From the NCBI GenBank assembly GCA_019634415.1, contig JAHQVJ010000066.1, forward strand, positions 1 through 43,052: a DNA stretch of 43,052 bases, written 5' to 3'. Position 1 is the first letter of the stretch. The number at the start of each line of letters is the position of its first letter. Of the stretch, positions 7,147-15,127 are shown piece after piece. Under the pieces are notes generated by a model that saw nothing but the letters and a program-made list of their open reading frames with translations, ran no database searches and had not been told where the DNA came from. The stretch is from Myxococcales bacterium. Its GTDB lineage: Bacteria; Myxococcota_A; UBA796; GCA-2862545. The translations under genes were made by a program, and so were the position numbers.

Positions 7147-7847
7147 CGCCCGAACCAGTGACGCAGACGGAGCCGCTCCCAGTGGGCGGGTGGACTCCGC
7201 CGCCCCACCATGATCCCCATCTCCTCAGTGCTCTCCGCCGACATCTTCACCGTCAGAGGCGTGGTACGTCCTGCTTGCACGCGCAGGTCATGCACCGTGA
7301 CGCTGCCGAACCCCTCGCGGGTGACGGACAGCGCGTACTGGCCTTCGGGCACGTCCACCTCGATCACACCATCGGCGTCGGACTGCAGCTCGACATCCTG
7401 CCCCAGCACCTCCACCACGGCCCCAGGGATCGGCAGCTCCAGATCCGTGTCCACCACAGTCACCCGAAGGGCGGTCGTCTGTGGCGCCTCGGCGGCGCGA
7501 ATCGTCGCGGCTGGCGGGGGCTCGCGCTCATGCTCCTGCGCCCCCGCCATCGCCGGCCACAGCGCCAGCAACGTGGTCGCCAGGCGGGCGATCCGCGACG
7601 GACGAAACCGAACTCGACCGTCGGGCTGCAGTGTGTAGCGCACACACGTCCGGGGTTGCAGCGTCAGCCGTGTGCGCGCACGCCACTCGCTGTGTGCAGA
7701 CAGATCCACCACCTGCTCGGAGCAGCGCGCACAGTGACGCTTCTTCCCCGTTCCTGCCAAGCTCGACCACTCCACGTCGCAGCGGAACGCCAGCTCGAGA
7801 TCGGATCGATCCACGCCACCTCCCGCTCCGCCAGTGACTGGAACCAT
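7143..7847 (-). CDS. Cys-motif, carboxypeptidase-regulatory-like domain membrane protein
   Basis: About 234 aa from ATG 7847; an in-frame GTG at 7886 would add 13 residues, and neither start has a clear ribosome binding site. Order: an N-terminal Cys motif, 'FRCDVEWSSLAG' then 'RHCARCSEQVVDLSAH' (a C-x3-W ... C-x2-C pattern I know from envelope proteins of Bacteroidota and Myxococcota); a hydrophobic segment about residues 88-106 ('RLATTLLALWPAMAGAQ'); then a carboxypeptidase-D regulatory-like beta sandwich ('LRVTVVDTDLELPIPGAVVEVLG', 'YALSVTREGFGSVTVHDL', split here). Probably one membrane pass with the beta domain outside. It shares 4 nt with the end of the topoisomerase-like gene. Function is unknown. 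Confidence 0.7.
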   Translation of the reverse strand: MVPVTGGAGGGVDRSDLELAFRCDVEWSSLAGTGKKRHCARCSEQVVDLSAHSEWRARTRLTLQPRTCVRYTLQPDGRVRFRPSRIARLATTLLALWPAMAGAQEHEREPPPAATIRAAEAPQTTALRVTVVDTDLELPIPGAVVEVLGQDVELQSDADGVIEVDVPEGQYALSVTREGFGSVTVHDLRVQAGRTTPLTVKMSAESTEEMGIMVGRRSPPAHWERLRLRHWFGR

Positions 7848-7980
7848 CGAATCGTTCACCGCTAACAACGCCGAAGTTGGCGACACCTAGCGACCGTCGT
7901 CGTTCCGGAATCCCGCGTGACCCCGTCGTGCCACGATCCCCTTTGGCCCTCGGCTTCGCTGGCGGCCTCCAGGAGAAGCC

Positions 7981-9303
7981 ATGCCCACGTTGATCGTCCT
8001 CGCCCTGAACCCGTCTGCCCATGCCTTCGAGACGCTGGGCTACACCTGGCCCATCGAGCGAATGCCCGTGGAGCTGGGCGTCGCCGACGACGGCCAACCC
8101 GGCAACCCCGCCGACTGTGCGGCATCGGGTGGGCTGACGGCCTGCTGCGAGGAGACGCTGCCGGCTGGGAGCTGCTACGAAGCCGTGCAGAGCGCTGCCG
8201 CGCTGTGGAGCGACGCCACCTGCAGCCTGTTGGAGTTCGAGGTGCCCGACGGCACCTCGAATCCGGTACTCGCCGCCCCCAACACCACCAGCGGCCCAGG
8301 ATCCAGGGTGATCTTCAACGATCCCGACGGAATCGTGGAAGCGGGAGTACCGACCATTACGCTGTCGGTGTTCGGCGGCGACGAATTCGACGAGCTGGAG
8401 CAGGTCGTGGTGATCTTCAACGATGGCATGGCGTTCCGGCAGCCGGGGGCTCCCTGCGACGACGCGGTGGATCTGCAGGCCCACCTGAACCATCACCTGG
8501 GCCACATCTCGGGCCTCGGCCACTCCTGCGACGAGGGAGAGCCGTGCGAGCCGGAGCTGAAGGAGGCGGTGATGTACTGGACGGTGCCGGACTGCGGTGC
8601 ACCGACGGAGCTGGCGCAGGACGACATCGACGGGCTGCGGTTCCTGTACGGGCCCCGGGCCACGCTGGACTGTGGCGGGGAGTCCGCCCAAGCCCTCGAC
8701 ATCACCTGCACGCTTCAGGTCACCGAGCCCTACGTCGCCACGCAGACCGACTTCGACTTCGGCGACGGCAGCGACGGCACCTCCGGAACCCACACCTACG
8801 CCGAGCAAGGCACCTACACCGTGGCGGTGGAGTACGTCGTGGGCGACGACGAGAGCTGCGTCGACGGCGCGTCCGGCACAACAAGCGTGGAGGTCACGGT
8901 CTGCGCGGCTCCGGAGCCTCGCTTCGAGGTGGACGTCCAGTCCTCCACCCAGGTGCAGCTGCTCAACGAGACCGCGGTGGACCTGCCAGGCTGCATCAAC
9001 GACGCATCCTGGACCGTCTTCGAAGGAGACAGCGCCACCGGCGACCCCGTCGTGGAGCCCCTGACGGGCTGGGAGCCCCTGCTGCAGCTCCCCGAGGGCG
9101 CCACCTACACGGCAGTGCTGGAGCTGGCAGGCCCTGGCGGGACGGCGTCGGCCACCCAGACCTTCTCCACGAGTGGGGGCAGCGCCTCGAACAACGGTGG
9201 CGAAGGCTGTGGATGCTCGGGCTCGGGAGGCGCTGCAGGCTGGGTGTGGGCGCTGGGGCTCGCAGTGGCCATGGGCCGTCCCGCGCGTCGACGTCGGAGC
9301 TGA
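7981..9303 (+). CDS. Secreted matrixin-like protein with altered zinc motif, PKD and MYXO-CTERM
   Basis: A 440-aa secreted protein. A short signal sequence (MPTLIVLALNPSAHAF) follows AGGAGA. The N-terminal domain looks like a matrixin: 'GYTWPIERMPVELG', 'AVQSAAALWSDATCSLLEFE' and the metal site 'HHLGHISGLGHS' (about residues 168-179). The canonical motif is HExxHxxGxxH; all three His and the Gly are kept but the catalytic Glu is His. Next comes a PKD-like segment ('DFDFGDGSDGTSGTHTYAE', 'GTYTVAVEY'). The C-terminus has GEGCGCSG, a hydrophobic stretch 'WVWALGLAVAMG' and RRRR, the MYXO-CTERM pattern for sorting in Myxococcota. It is probably a cell-surface metal-binding pseudoprotease. Confidence 0.85.
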   Translation: MPTLIVLALNPSAHAFETLGYTWPIERMPVELGVADDGQPGNPADCAASGGLTACCEETLPAGSCYEAVQSAAALWSDATCSLLEFEVPDGTSNPVLAAPNTTSGPGSRVIFNDPDGIVEAGVPTITLSVFGGDEFDELEQVVVIFNDGMAFRQPGAPCDDAVDLQAHLNHHLGHISGLGHSCDEGEPCEPELKEAVMYWTVPDCGAPTELAQDDIDGLRFLYGPRATLDCGGESAQALDITCTLQVTEPYVATQTDFDFGDGSDGTSGTHTYAEQGTYTVAVEYVVGDDESCVDGASGTTSVEVTVCAAPEPRFEVDVQSSTQVQLLNETAVDLPGCINDASWTVFEGDSATGDPVVEPLTGWEPLLQLPEGATYTAVLELAGPGGTASATQTFSTSGGSASNNGGEGCGCSGSGGAAGWVWALGLAVAMGRPARRRRS

Positions 9304-9310
9304 CGCCGCC

Positions 9311-9976
9311 CTACCACCGGGCGACGTCCAGCTCGAGGGACCAGGCATCCCCGCCCGTGCTCGTGGAGCCGCCCGTCCCTGCCGTTCCCGCCTCTCGGCC
9401 GAGCCCCAGCAACGAGCCTCGCAGCGTGCCTTCGGTGTCGAAGGCCACCTCCACGTCCAACACGGTGTCGTAGCTGCCTGGACCGCTCTGATCGACGAAG
9501 GCAGCCTGCAGATCGAGCGTGCCCTGCAAGGCGGCACCTCCGATGGACTCGTGGGTCCCGATCCGATCGGTGGGAAGCCGCTCGTCGTAGGACAGGACCT
9601 CGTCGATCGCCCCGTCGTCACTGGCCACGACGAGCGCCATCGGTACGACGATGGTGTCGAGCTCGGCGCAGTCGCTGGTGACGGGCGTCACGATGAAGTG
9701 AGTCACCTCGTCGTCGGCCATCACCTCGAGACTCACCGTCAGCGAGCGCGGGGCGCCGTCGAACCAAACGGGATCCACCTGCACCTCGACGGGAAAGTCT
9801 CCGATCATGTCGTTCACGGATCGTCCGTCGATGGCAGGCTCGTCCAGTCCGATCCGTCGGCTGTCGTAGTCACACCCGCTGGTGGGCTGGGTCCCCTCGT
9901 CGGTGATCTGGATGCCCGGGTCGGGCTCGGGCGCACAAGCAACCAAAGCAACTGTTCCTAGCCAGATGTTCCGCAT
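9311..9976 (-). CDS. Lipoprotein of unknown function
   Basis: A 221-aa protein with a short signal and lipobox LVAC, followed by 'APEPDPGIQITDEGTQPT', a disordered acidic spacer typical of myxobacterial lipoproteins. The central part is beta-rich ('SLTVSLEVMADDEVTHFIV', 'GSYDTVLDVEVAFDTEG'). A Gly/Ser/Thr linker ('GTAGTGGSTSTGG') precedes the last strand. GGAGGG lies 6 nt before the ATG. It is divergent from the DUF4423 regulator, which could control it. I do not recognise a named family. Confidence 0.75.
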   Translation of the reverse strand: MRNIWLGTVALVACAPEPDPGIQITDEGTQPTSGCDYDSRRIGLDEPAIDGRSVNDMIGDFPVEVQVDPVWFDGAPRSLTVSLEVMADDEVTHFIVTPVTSDCAELDTIVVPMALVVASDDGAIDEVLSYDERLPTDRIGTHESIGGAALQGTLDLQAAFVDQSGPGSYDTVLDVEVAFDTEGTLRGSLLGLGREAGTAGTGGSTSTGGDAWSLELDVARW

Positions 9977-10039
9977 CTCGTCCCTCCTGCACCAAGCTTG
10001 ACCTGTTCCCCCGCGTGTGTCTGCGCAGCCCTCTCGTTT

Positions 10040-10082
10040 TCGCACAAATCTGTGGCGCGATATCGCATGGATATGTGCGATA
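10040..10082. promoter_or_regulatory. Candidate operator cluster for the DUF4423 regulator
   Basis: The AT-richer gap between the divergent lipoprotein and regulator genes holds an inverted repeat, TATCGCA (10061-10067) and TGCGATA (10076-10082), separated by 8 bp and ending 10 nt before the regulator's start codon. A third half-site TCGCA lies at 10040-10044. Position over the start suggests autorepression (inference). Confidence 0.5.
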
Positions 10083-10092
10083 ATGACGGACC

Positions 10093-11028
10093 TTGAACAT
10101 CGTAGCCCGCCAACTCCTACGCGCGATTCGAGGTTCCCGCTCGCAGATCGCCTTCTGCCGGAAGCTCGGCTACCGCTCCAACGTGTGCTCGGAGTGGGAG
10201 ACGGGACGGCGCTATCCACGCGCAGGCGAGCTGTTTCGGGCGGCCTCGGTGGGTGGAGTCGACGTGGCCGCAGCCCTCGCCCACTTCCATCCACCGTCGC
10301 TTGCTGCATGGCAGAGCGGCGGGGTGTGTGGATGGCTGCAAGCCCTGAAGGGAGGTGCGTCGCAGCTGGATCTGGCGGAGCAGACAGGCCTCAGTCGGCA
10401 TCAGATCGGGCGCTGGCTCAGGGGCGACGCTCAGCCAAGGGTCCCGGATCTGTTGCGCCTGGTGGACGGATGCACGGGCCGCATGCCGGATCTGGTGGGT
10501 GCGCTGGTCTCGATCGAGCAGGTGCCGGCGGTGCGCGAGCGAGCGGCAGCGCAGAAGGAAGCGGGACGGCTGCTACACGAGTTCCCCTGGAGCCCAGCGG
10601 TGCTCACGCTGCTCGGCACGTCGGACGGGGCGAGCACAGAGGCGCTGGAGGAGCGACTGGGACTTCCCACCGGCACCCTGCGAGCCACGGTGGAGGCGAT
10701 GGTTCGGGCTGGCTTGCTGAAGGAGCACCGCGGCCGCGTGAGACCAGCCCAGCATCTGACGAGCACCGCGCGAGGCACGGACGAGGATCGACACCGAGCC
10801 CGGGAGCACTGGACCAGGGTGGCGCTTCAGCGGCTGGGCCAGGGCGAGACAGACGACGTGGTCGGCTACAACGTGCTCTGCGTGTCGCGAGCGGACATGC
10901 AGCGGATCCGACAGCGGTACCGAGCGTTCTTTCGCGAGGTGCGGTCGATGGTGGCCGCGTCGCACCCCACACAGACGGCAGGACTACTGCTGGTGCACCT
11001 GGTGGAATGGGGCTCGGTGGCCGACTGA
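10093..11028 (+). CDS. TIGR02147/DUF4423 family HTH regulator
   Basis: A 311-aa cytoplasmic protein. The N-terminus has two Xre-like helix-turn-helix segments: residues about 5-45 ('SQIAFCRKLGYRSNVCSEWE') and about 85-120 ('SQLDLAEQTGLSRHQIGRWL'). A winged-helix-like part follows ('STEALEERLGLPTGTLRATV', 'MVRAGLLKEHRGRVRP') and then the DUF4423 C-terminal region ('YNVLCVSRADMQRIRQRYRA'). This family is common in Myxococcota and Bdellovibrionota. An in-frame TGA at 10084 forces the start to the TTG at 10093, with only a weak GACGGA upstream. The divergent lipoprotein gene is the likely target besides itself. Confidence 0.8.
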   Translation: MNIVARQLLRAIRGSRSQIAFCRKLGYRSNVCSEWETGRRYPRAGELFRAASVGGVDVAAALAHFHPPSLAAWQSGGVCGWLQALKGGASQLDLAEQTGLSRHQIGRWLRGDAQPRVPDLLRLVDGCTGRMPDLVGALVSIEQVPAVRERAAAQKEAGRLLHEFPWSPAVLTLLGTSDGASTEALEERLGLPTGTLRATVEAMVRAGLLKEHRGRVRPAQHLTSTARGTDEDRHRAREHWTRVALQRLGQGETDDVVGYNVLCVSRADMQRIRQRYRAFFREVRSMVAASHPTQTAGLLLVHLVEWGSVAD

Positions 11029-11062
11029 TCCAGGGTCCACTCCGTGGATGGCCGCTGTGAGC

Positions 11063-11203
11063 TCAGGGATCGTCCTGCAGGATCCGCTGCGGCGGATCGT
11101 CCAGATCGTCGAACTGGCCCGAGCGAACCGCGCCCACGAACAGCCCGGCGAACACAGCTCCCATCGCCACCGCCAGCGGTAGCAAGATCACGATGACGTC
11201 CAC
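11063..11203 (-). CDS. ccoS: cbb3 oxidase maturation protein CcoS
   Basis: A 46-aa protein with one membrane helix ('VDVIVILLPLAVAMGAVFAG') and the CcoS hallmark 'SGQFDDLDDPPQRIL' just after it. CcoS is needed to place cofactors (heme b and Cu) in the catalytic subunit CcoN. It starts at GTG 11203 after GGAGG, overlapping the end of ccoI by 16 nt, and is the last gene of the cco locus. Length is normal for CcoS (45-60 aa). Confidence 0.88.
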   Translation of the reverse strand: MDVIVILLPLAVAMGAVFAGLFVGAVRSGQFDDLDDPPQRILQDDP

Positions 11204-13503
11204 GTTGCCTCCATCCGCCGCAGCCGCGGCTCCACGCGCAAGCCACCCACCAGCACCATCGCGCTCGACAGCGGCATGAGGACGGCAGCCACCAGCGGAT
11301 CCACCCACCCGGCCAGCGCCACCGCCACCGCCACCACGTTGTAGGCCACCGAGCGAGCGAGGTTGGCCCGCACCACGCGGCGCACCACCTGCGCGCCGCA
11401 CACCCCCGCCACCACGGGGCCCAGCGCATCGGAGGTGACCACGCCGTCGGCGGCCTGCACGGTGGCGGCCACGCCGCTGCCCATGGCCAGCCCCACGTGA
11501 GACGCCACCAAGGCGGGCCCGTCGTTGAGCCCGTCGCCCACGAACAACACACGGTGCCCAGCCTCCTGGCGCGCCCGCACCCACGCCGCCTTCTGCTGCG
11601 GCGTCATCTCGCCGTGCACCTCGGCAATGCCCACCTGCGCCCCGATGCGCTGTGCCACCGCCACCTTGTCGCCCGTGAGCAGCGCCACCGTCGCCTGCTG
11701 CTGCAGGCGCGCCACCGCCTCGGGCGCATCGGCGCGCCCGGTGTCCGCCAGCGCGATCTCGCCCATCACCGTCGTCTGCACGTCGTCGTGCCGCAGCAGC
11801 ACCACACAGCCCGGCGCCCCCGCGCGCAGCTCGATCCGGCATCCGTCGACGGACCCGACGATCCCGCGCCCTGGCTGCTCGCGCACGTCGATGGCCAGGG
11901 GCAGCGGCAGGCCGCGTGCAGCCGCCTCGCGGCGCAGCGCCCGCGCGATGGGATGGTGGCTCGATCGCTCCAGGCCCGCCGCCAGCGCCAGCACGGCGTC
12001 GTCGGCGCGGAGCACGCGAGGCTCGCCAGCCGTGACCGTGCCCGTCTTGTCCAGCGCCACCACGTCGACGTCCGCGAGGCGCAGCAGGGCGGTCCCGCTG
12101 CGGAGCACCAAGCCGCGGCGCGCCACCGCCGCCAGACCCGCCGACACGGCCACCGGCCACGACAAGCCCAGCGCACAGGGGCAGGCCACCACGAGCACCG
12201 CCACCGCGACGTGCAGCCCCGTGGCCACCCCGGCCACCACGGTCCACGCAGCCAGCCCCACGCCCGCGGCCACGAGCGTGCCCGCCGTGAACCAAGGAGC
12301 AATCCGATCGGCTGGCGTCGTGGGCAATCCGCGATCCACGGACGCCAGCAGATCGGACGCCATTCGGCGGCCGAGGGTGTCGGCCCCCACCCGGTCGGCG
12401 AGCACGGTGACGGCCCCCTCGACCACCGGGGCCCCCGCCACCACCCGGTCCCCTGCCCGCACGGCGACGGGCTCGGACTCGCCCGTGAGCAGCGCCATGC
12501 GGACGCGCGCGGTGCCCGCCGTCACCACGCCGTCCGCGGGAACCTCCTCGCCGAGCCCCACCTCCACACGGTCGCCCACCGCCAGCGCGTCCACACTCAC
12601 GGTCTGCACGCCGTCGGCGGTGCAGCGCCGCGCGGTGGTGGGCCACGAGGCGGCCAGCGCGGCGGCCGCAGCCGCTGCGCGGCTGCGCCCCCGCGCCTCG
12701 AGCACCCGGCCGGCGACGAGCAGCGTCACCAGCATCGTCAGCGAGTCGAGGTAGGCGTCCTGCCCCGCCAGCGTCGCCCACACGCCGTGGGCGTACATGG
12801 CAGCCACCGCCAGACTGATGGGCAGATCCATGGCCAGCACCCGGTGCCGCAGGCCACGCCACGCCGCCTCGAAGAAGGGCCCCGCCGACCACAGCGCCAC
12901 CGGCGTCGCCAGCACGAGCTGCATCCAGCGGAACAGCGCCGCGTAGCGCTCCGCCATGCCGTCGAACCAGCCCGCGTACACGCTGGCCGACAGCGTCATC
13001 ACGTTGGCTGCGCAGAACGCCGCCACGCCCAGCCGCACCAGCAGGTCCCGATCGGCGGCGCGCACCGCGTCCACCGGCCGCGGCCGGTAGCCCAGGGCCG
13101 CGATGCGGGCCCCCACCGCCGCTAGATCGATCACCCGAGGATCGAACACCACGGTGGCGCGCCCCGTGGCGTAGCTGACGTGGGCAGACGAGACTCCCTC
13201 GGTACGACCGAGGATCCCCTCCACCAGCCACACGCACGAGGCGCACCGAAGACCGTCGATGGCCAGGCGGCACGCCTGCTCGCCCTCGCCCGCATCACGC
13301 ACGGGCACCGAGCGCCAGTCGGCGTCCAGGGGCTCGGGCCTGGGGGCGGGCGCCTCCCGGGTGGCGTAGTACCGCTGCAGCCCCGCCCCCGACACGATGG
13401 CGGCCGCGAGCTCACACCCCGAGCAGCAGTAGGCGTCCACGGCACCCGCCACCGCGAGCCCGCAGTGGGGGCAGTGGGCCACCAAGGGGTTCACCCGAGC
13501 CAC
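11188..13503 (-). CDS. ccoI: Cu(I) P-type ATPase CcoI (FixI/CtpA type) for cbb3 assembly
   Basis: A 771-aa P1B-type ATPase exporting Cu(I) to the cell envelope for CcoN maturation. The N-terminus has the CcoI-specific Cys cluster CPHC (11-14) and CCSGCE (26-31), then an HMA domain with CASC (87-90). Core motifs are LLTGESEPV in the actuator domain, CPC in 'ACPCALGL' (about 440), DKTGTVT (phosphorylated Asp about 484), and GDGLNDGPAL (about 660). It starts at GTG 13503, right after the ccoH stop at 13505, and overlaps ccoS at its end. The extra N-terminal Cys cluster distinguishes it from CopA. Confidence 0.95.
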   Translation of the reverse strand: MARVNPLVAHCPHCGLAVAGAVDAYCCSGCELAAAIVSGAGLQRYYATREAPAPRPEPLDADWRSVPVRDAGEGEQACRLAIDGLRCASCVWLVEGILGRTEGVSSAHVSYATGRATVVFDPRVIDLAAVGARIAALGYRPRPVDAVRAADRDLLVRLGVAAFCAANVMTLSASVYAGWFDGMAERYAALFRWMQLVLATPVALWSAGPFFEAAWRGLRHRVLAMDLPISLAVAAMYAHGVWATLAGQDAYLDSLTMLVTLLVAGRVLEARGRSRAAAAAAALAASWPTTARRCTADGVQTVSVDALAVGDRVEVGLGEEVPADGVVTAGTARVRMALLTGESEPVAVRAGDRVVAGAPVVEGAVTVLADRVGADTLGRRMASDLLASVDRGLPTTPADRIAPWFTAGTLVAAGVGLAAWTVVAGVATGLHVAVAVLVVACPCALGLSWPVAVSAGLAAVARRGLVLRSGTALLRLADVDVVALDKTGTVTAGEPRVLRADDAVLALAAGLERSSHHPIARALRREAAARGLPLPLAIDVREQPGRGIVGSVDGCRIELRAGAPGCVVLLRHDDVQTTVMGEIALADTGRADAPEAVARLQQQATVALLTGDKVAVAQRIGAQVGIAEVHGEMTPQQKAAWVRARQEAGHRVLFVGDGLNDGPALVASHVGLAMGSGVAATVQAADGVVTSDALGPVVAGVCGAQVVRRVVRANLARSVAYNVVAVAVALAGWVDPLVAAVLMPLSSAMVLVGGLRVEPRLRRMEATWTSS

Positions 13504-13504
13504 G

Positions 13505-13654
13505 CTACCGGTCCACCGTCTCGTAGCTGGACTCCACCTGAGGCGCGTTCTGGGTGGCGATGTAGACGAACGCGAAGTTCACCACCACCACCACCAGCAA
13601 CCCCAGCGCGATCCCCAGCGGCCACGCCCGCCCGTGTCCCACCGACCGGCTCAC
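13505..13654 (-). CDS. ccoH: Very short CcoH/FixH-like protein
   Basis: A 49-aa protein at the position of ccoH between ccoG and ccoI. It has the FixH-like N-terminal membrane segment ('AWPLGIALGLLVVVVVNFAF') and a following 'YIATQNAPQVESSYET', matching the start of CcoH. Ordinary CcoH is about 150-170 aa with a periplasmic beta domain, which is missing here. Its GTG start overlaps the ccoG stop (GTGA), and its stop is 1 nt from ccoI, so it is firmly embedded in the operon. CcoH stabilises assembly of the CcoNOQP complex. It is either a reduced CcoH or an analogous anchor. Confidence 0.7.
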   Translation of the reverse strand: MSRSVGHGRAWPLGIALGLLVVVVVNFAFVYIATQNAPQVESSYETVDR

Positions 13655-15042
13655 GGGGCACCTCCCGTCGTCGCGCGCGGTGGCGCCTTGAAGGTGGCCG
13701 GCACCCGCACCACCTCGCTGCCGTCGTCCACGGCCACGTCGAAGGAGGTCGTGCGGTCCACCGCCCCCGCCGGCAGGCGTACCACCAACGGCACGGTCTG
13801 ATCGGCCAGGGGCTGCAGCGTCAGATCCGGCACGATCACGTCGGCCGCTGGCAACCCGTCCAGCCACACCTCGTAGGTGTGCGTCCGCGCCGCGTCCTTG
13901 TTGGTCACGCGCACCAGGTAGGTGTTGCGCACGAACCCGTCCGAGTCCTGCTGGAACAGCGTCCCTGGGCTCCGGTTCACCGTCACCTCCATGGGGCTCT
14001 GGGTCGCCACCCGGGCCACCAGCACACCGGCCACCACCGCCAGCAGCGCTGCGTAGGCCACCGTGCGCCCCCGCACCCAGCGCGTCTTCCGTCCCTCGTC
14101 CTCCGCCACCGTCGAGTAGCGGATCAGCGATGGCAGCCCGAGCTGACCCATCACGTCTTCGCAGGCGTCCACGCAGCGCGAGCAGTTGATGCACTCGAGC
14201 TGGAACCCGTCGCGGATGTCGATCCCCTGGGGGCACACGTCCACGCACTTGTTGCAGCTGATGCAGTGCCCCTCGAGCACCGCCTGACGTCCCTTCCCGC
14301 GCGGCTCCCCGCGGGCCACGTCGTAGCTCACCACCAGGCTGTGGTCGTCGGTGAGCGCCCCCTGGAAGCGCGCATAGGGGCACAGGTAGATGCACAGCTG
14401 CTCGCGAAACCAGGCCCAGTCCGCGAACAGGCCCACCGCGATCACGCTCACCAGCGCGTAGTCCATGGGGCCCGCCGCTCCCGTCCACAGCGCCCTCGGA
14501 CCCGCGAACATGCCCATCACGGCCATGCCCACGAGCACCGCGAGCACCGCGAACAACGACCACTTCACCGCCTTGCGCCAGATCCGATCGAAGGTCCAGG
14601 GGCCGAGATCACGGCGCATACGGCGGCTGCGATCCCCTTCCACGAGCAGCTCGATGGGACGCACGAACTCTTCGAGGAACACCGTCTGCGGGCAGAACCA
14701 CCCGCACCACAACCGGCCCAGCAGCGAGGTGAAGAAGAACAACGAGAAGGCTGCGAGCAAGCCCAGCAGCACCAGATTGAAGCCGTCCGCCGCCGTGAAT
14801 ACCGTGCCCATCAGGAACAGCTGCCGCGCGGGCACGTCGATGCGCAGAACGGGCAGCCCACCCACCCGAAGCCAGGGCACCACCGCCAAGATCGCCAGCA
14901 GCACGAACCCCGAGGCCCGATGCAGGCGCTGGAACCGCCCGGCCACGCGCTTGGCGTAGATCCAGTTCCGACCGCCCTTGAAGCCGAAGCCCGAGCCACC
15001 CGGCCGGACCGACGACGGCGAGTCTGTGTGTGTGCGCACCAT
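13651..15042 (-). CDS. ccoG: Polyferredoxin CcoG (FixG/RdxA)
   Basis: A 463-aa inner-membrane iron-sulfur protein, the usual CcoG length. It has about five membrane segments, a membrane Cys motif 'WCGWFCPQTVFLEEF', and two 4Fe-4S clusters in 'CISCNKCVDVCPQ' and 'ECINCSRCVDACEDVM' (about 258-305). A C-terminal Ig-like FixG domain follows ('VTVNRSPGTLFQ', 'NTYLVRVTNKDAARTHTYEV'). CcoG is thought to reduce copper during cbb3 assembly. The ATG at 15042 is preferred; GGAGG lies 10 nt upstream. It overlaps ccoH by 4 nt and lies 85 nt after ccoP. Confidence 0.95.
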   Translation of the reverse strand: MVRTHTDSPSSVRPGGSGFGFKGGRNWIYAKRVAGRFQRLHRASGFVLLAILAVVPWLRVGGLPVLRIDVPARQLFLMGTVFTAADGFNLVLLGLLAAFSLFFFTSLLGRLWCGWFCPQTVFLEEFVRPIELLVEGDRSRRMRRDLGPWTFDRIWRKAVKWSLFAVLAVLVGMAVMGMFAGPRALWTGAAGPMDYALVSVIAVGLFADWAWFREQLCIYLCPYARFQGALTDDHSLVVSYDVARGEPRGKGRQAVLEGHCISCNKCVDVCPQGIDIRDGFQLECINCSRCVDACEDVMGQLGLPSLIRYSTVAEDEGRKTRWVRGRTVAYAALLAVVAGVLVARVATQSPMEVTVNRSPGTLFQQDSDGFVRNTYLVRVTNKDAARTHTYEVWLDGLPAADVIVPDLTLQPLADQTVPLVVRLPAGAVDRTTSFDVAVDDGSEVVRVPATFKAPPRATTGGAP

Positions 15043-15127
15043 TGCAGCAGATCCTCCGCGGCCCGCTGGCCGCTCGCGCCCATGGACTGCAGCCGCCGTG
15101 CCAACCACGGGCACGGCGGCTCGACCG

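Noticed and set aside
7528..9621. Minus-strand 697-codon frame opposite the matrixin-like gene
   Set aside because: Antisense shadow; the plus-strand frame has a signal sequence, domain motifs and a C-terminal sorting signal.
11029..11062. Terminator between the convergent DUF4423 and ccoS genes
   Set aside because: Only a 5-bp ATCCA/TGGAT pairing with a wide loop and no T tract is visible.
11497..13125. Plus-strand 542-codon frame opposite ccoI
   Set aside because: Shadow of the P-type ATPase gene caused by very high third-position GC; its product is His/Arg/Pro-rich without any domain.
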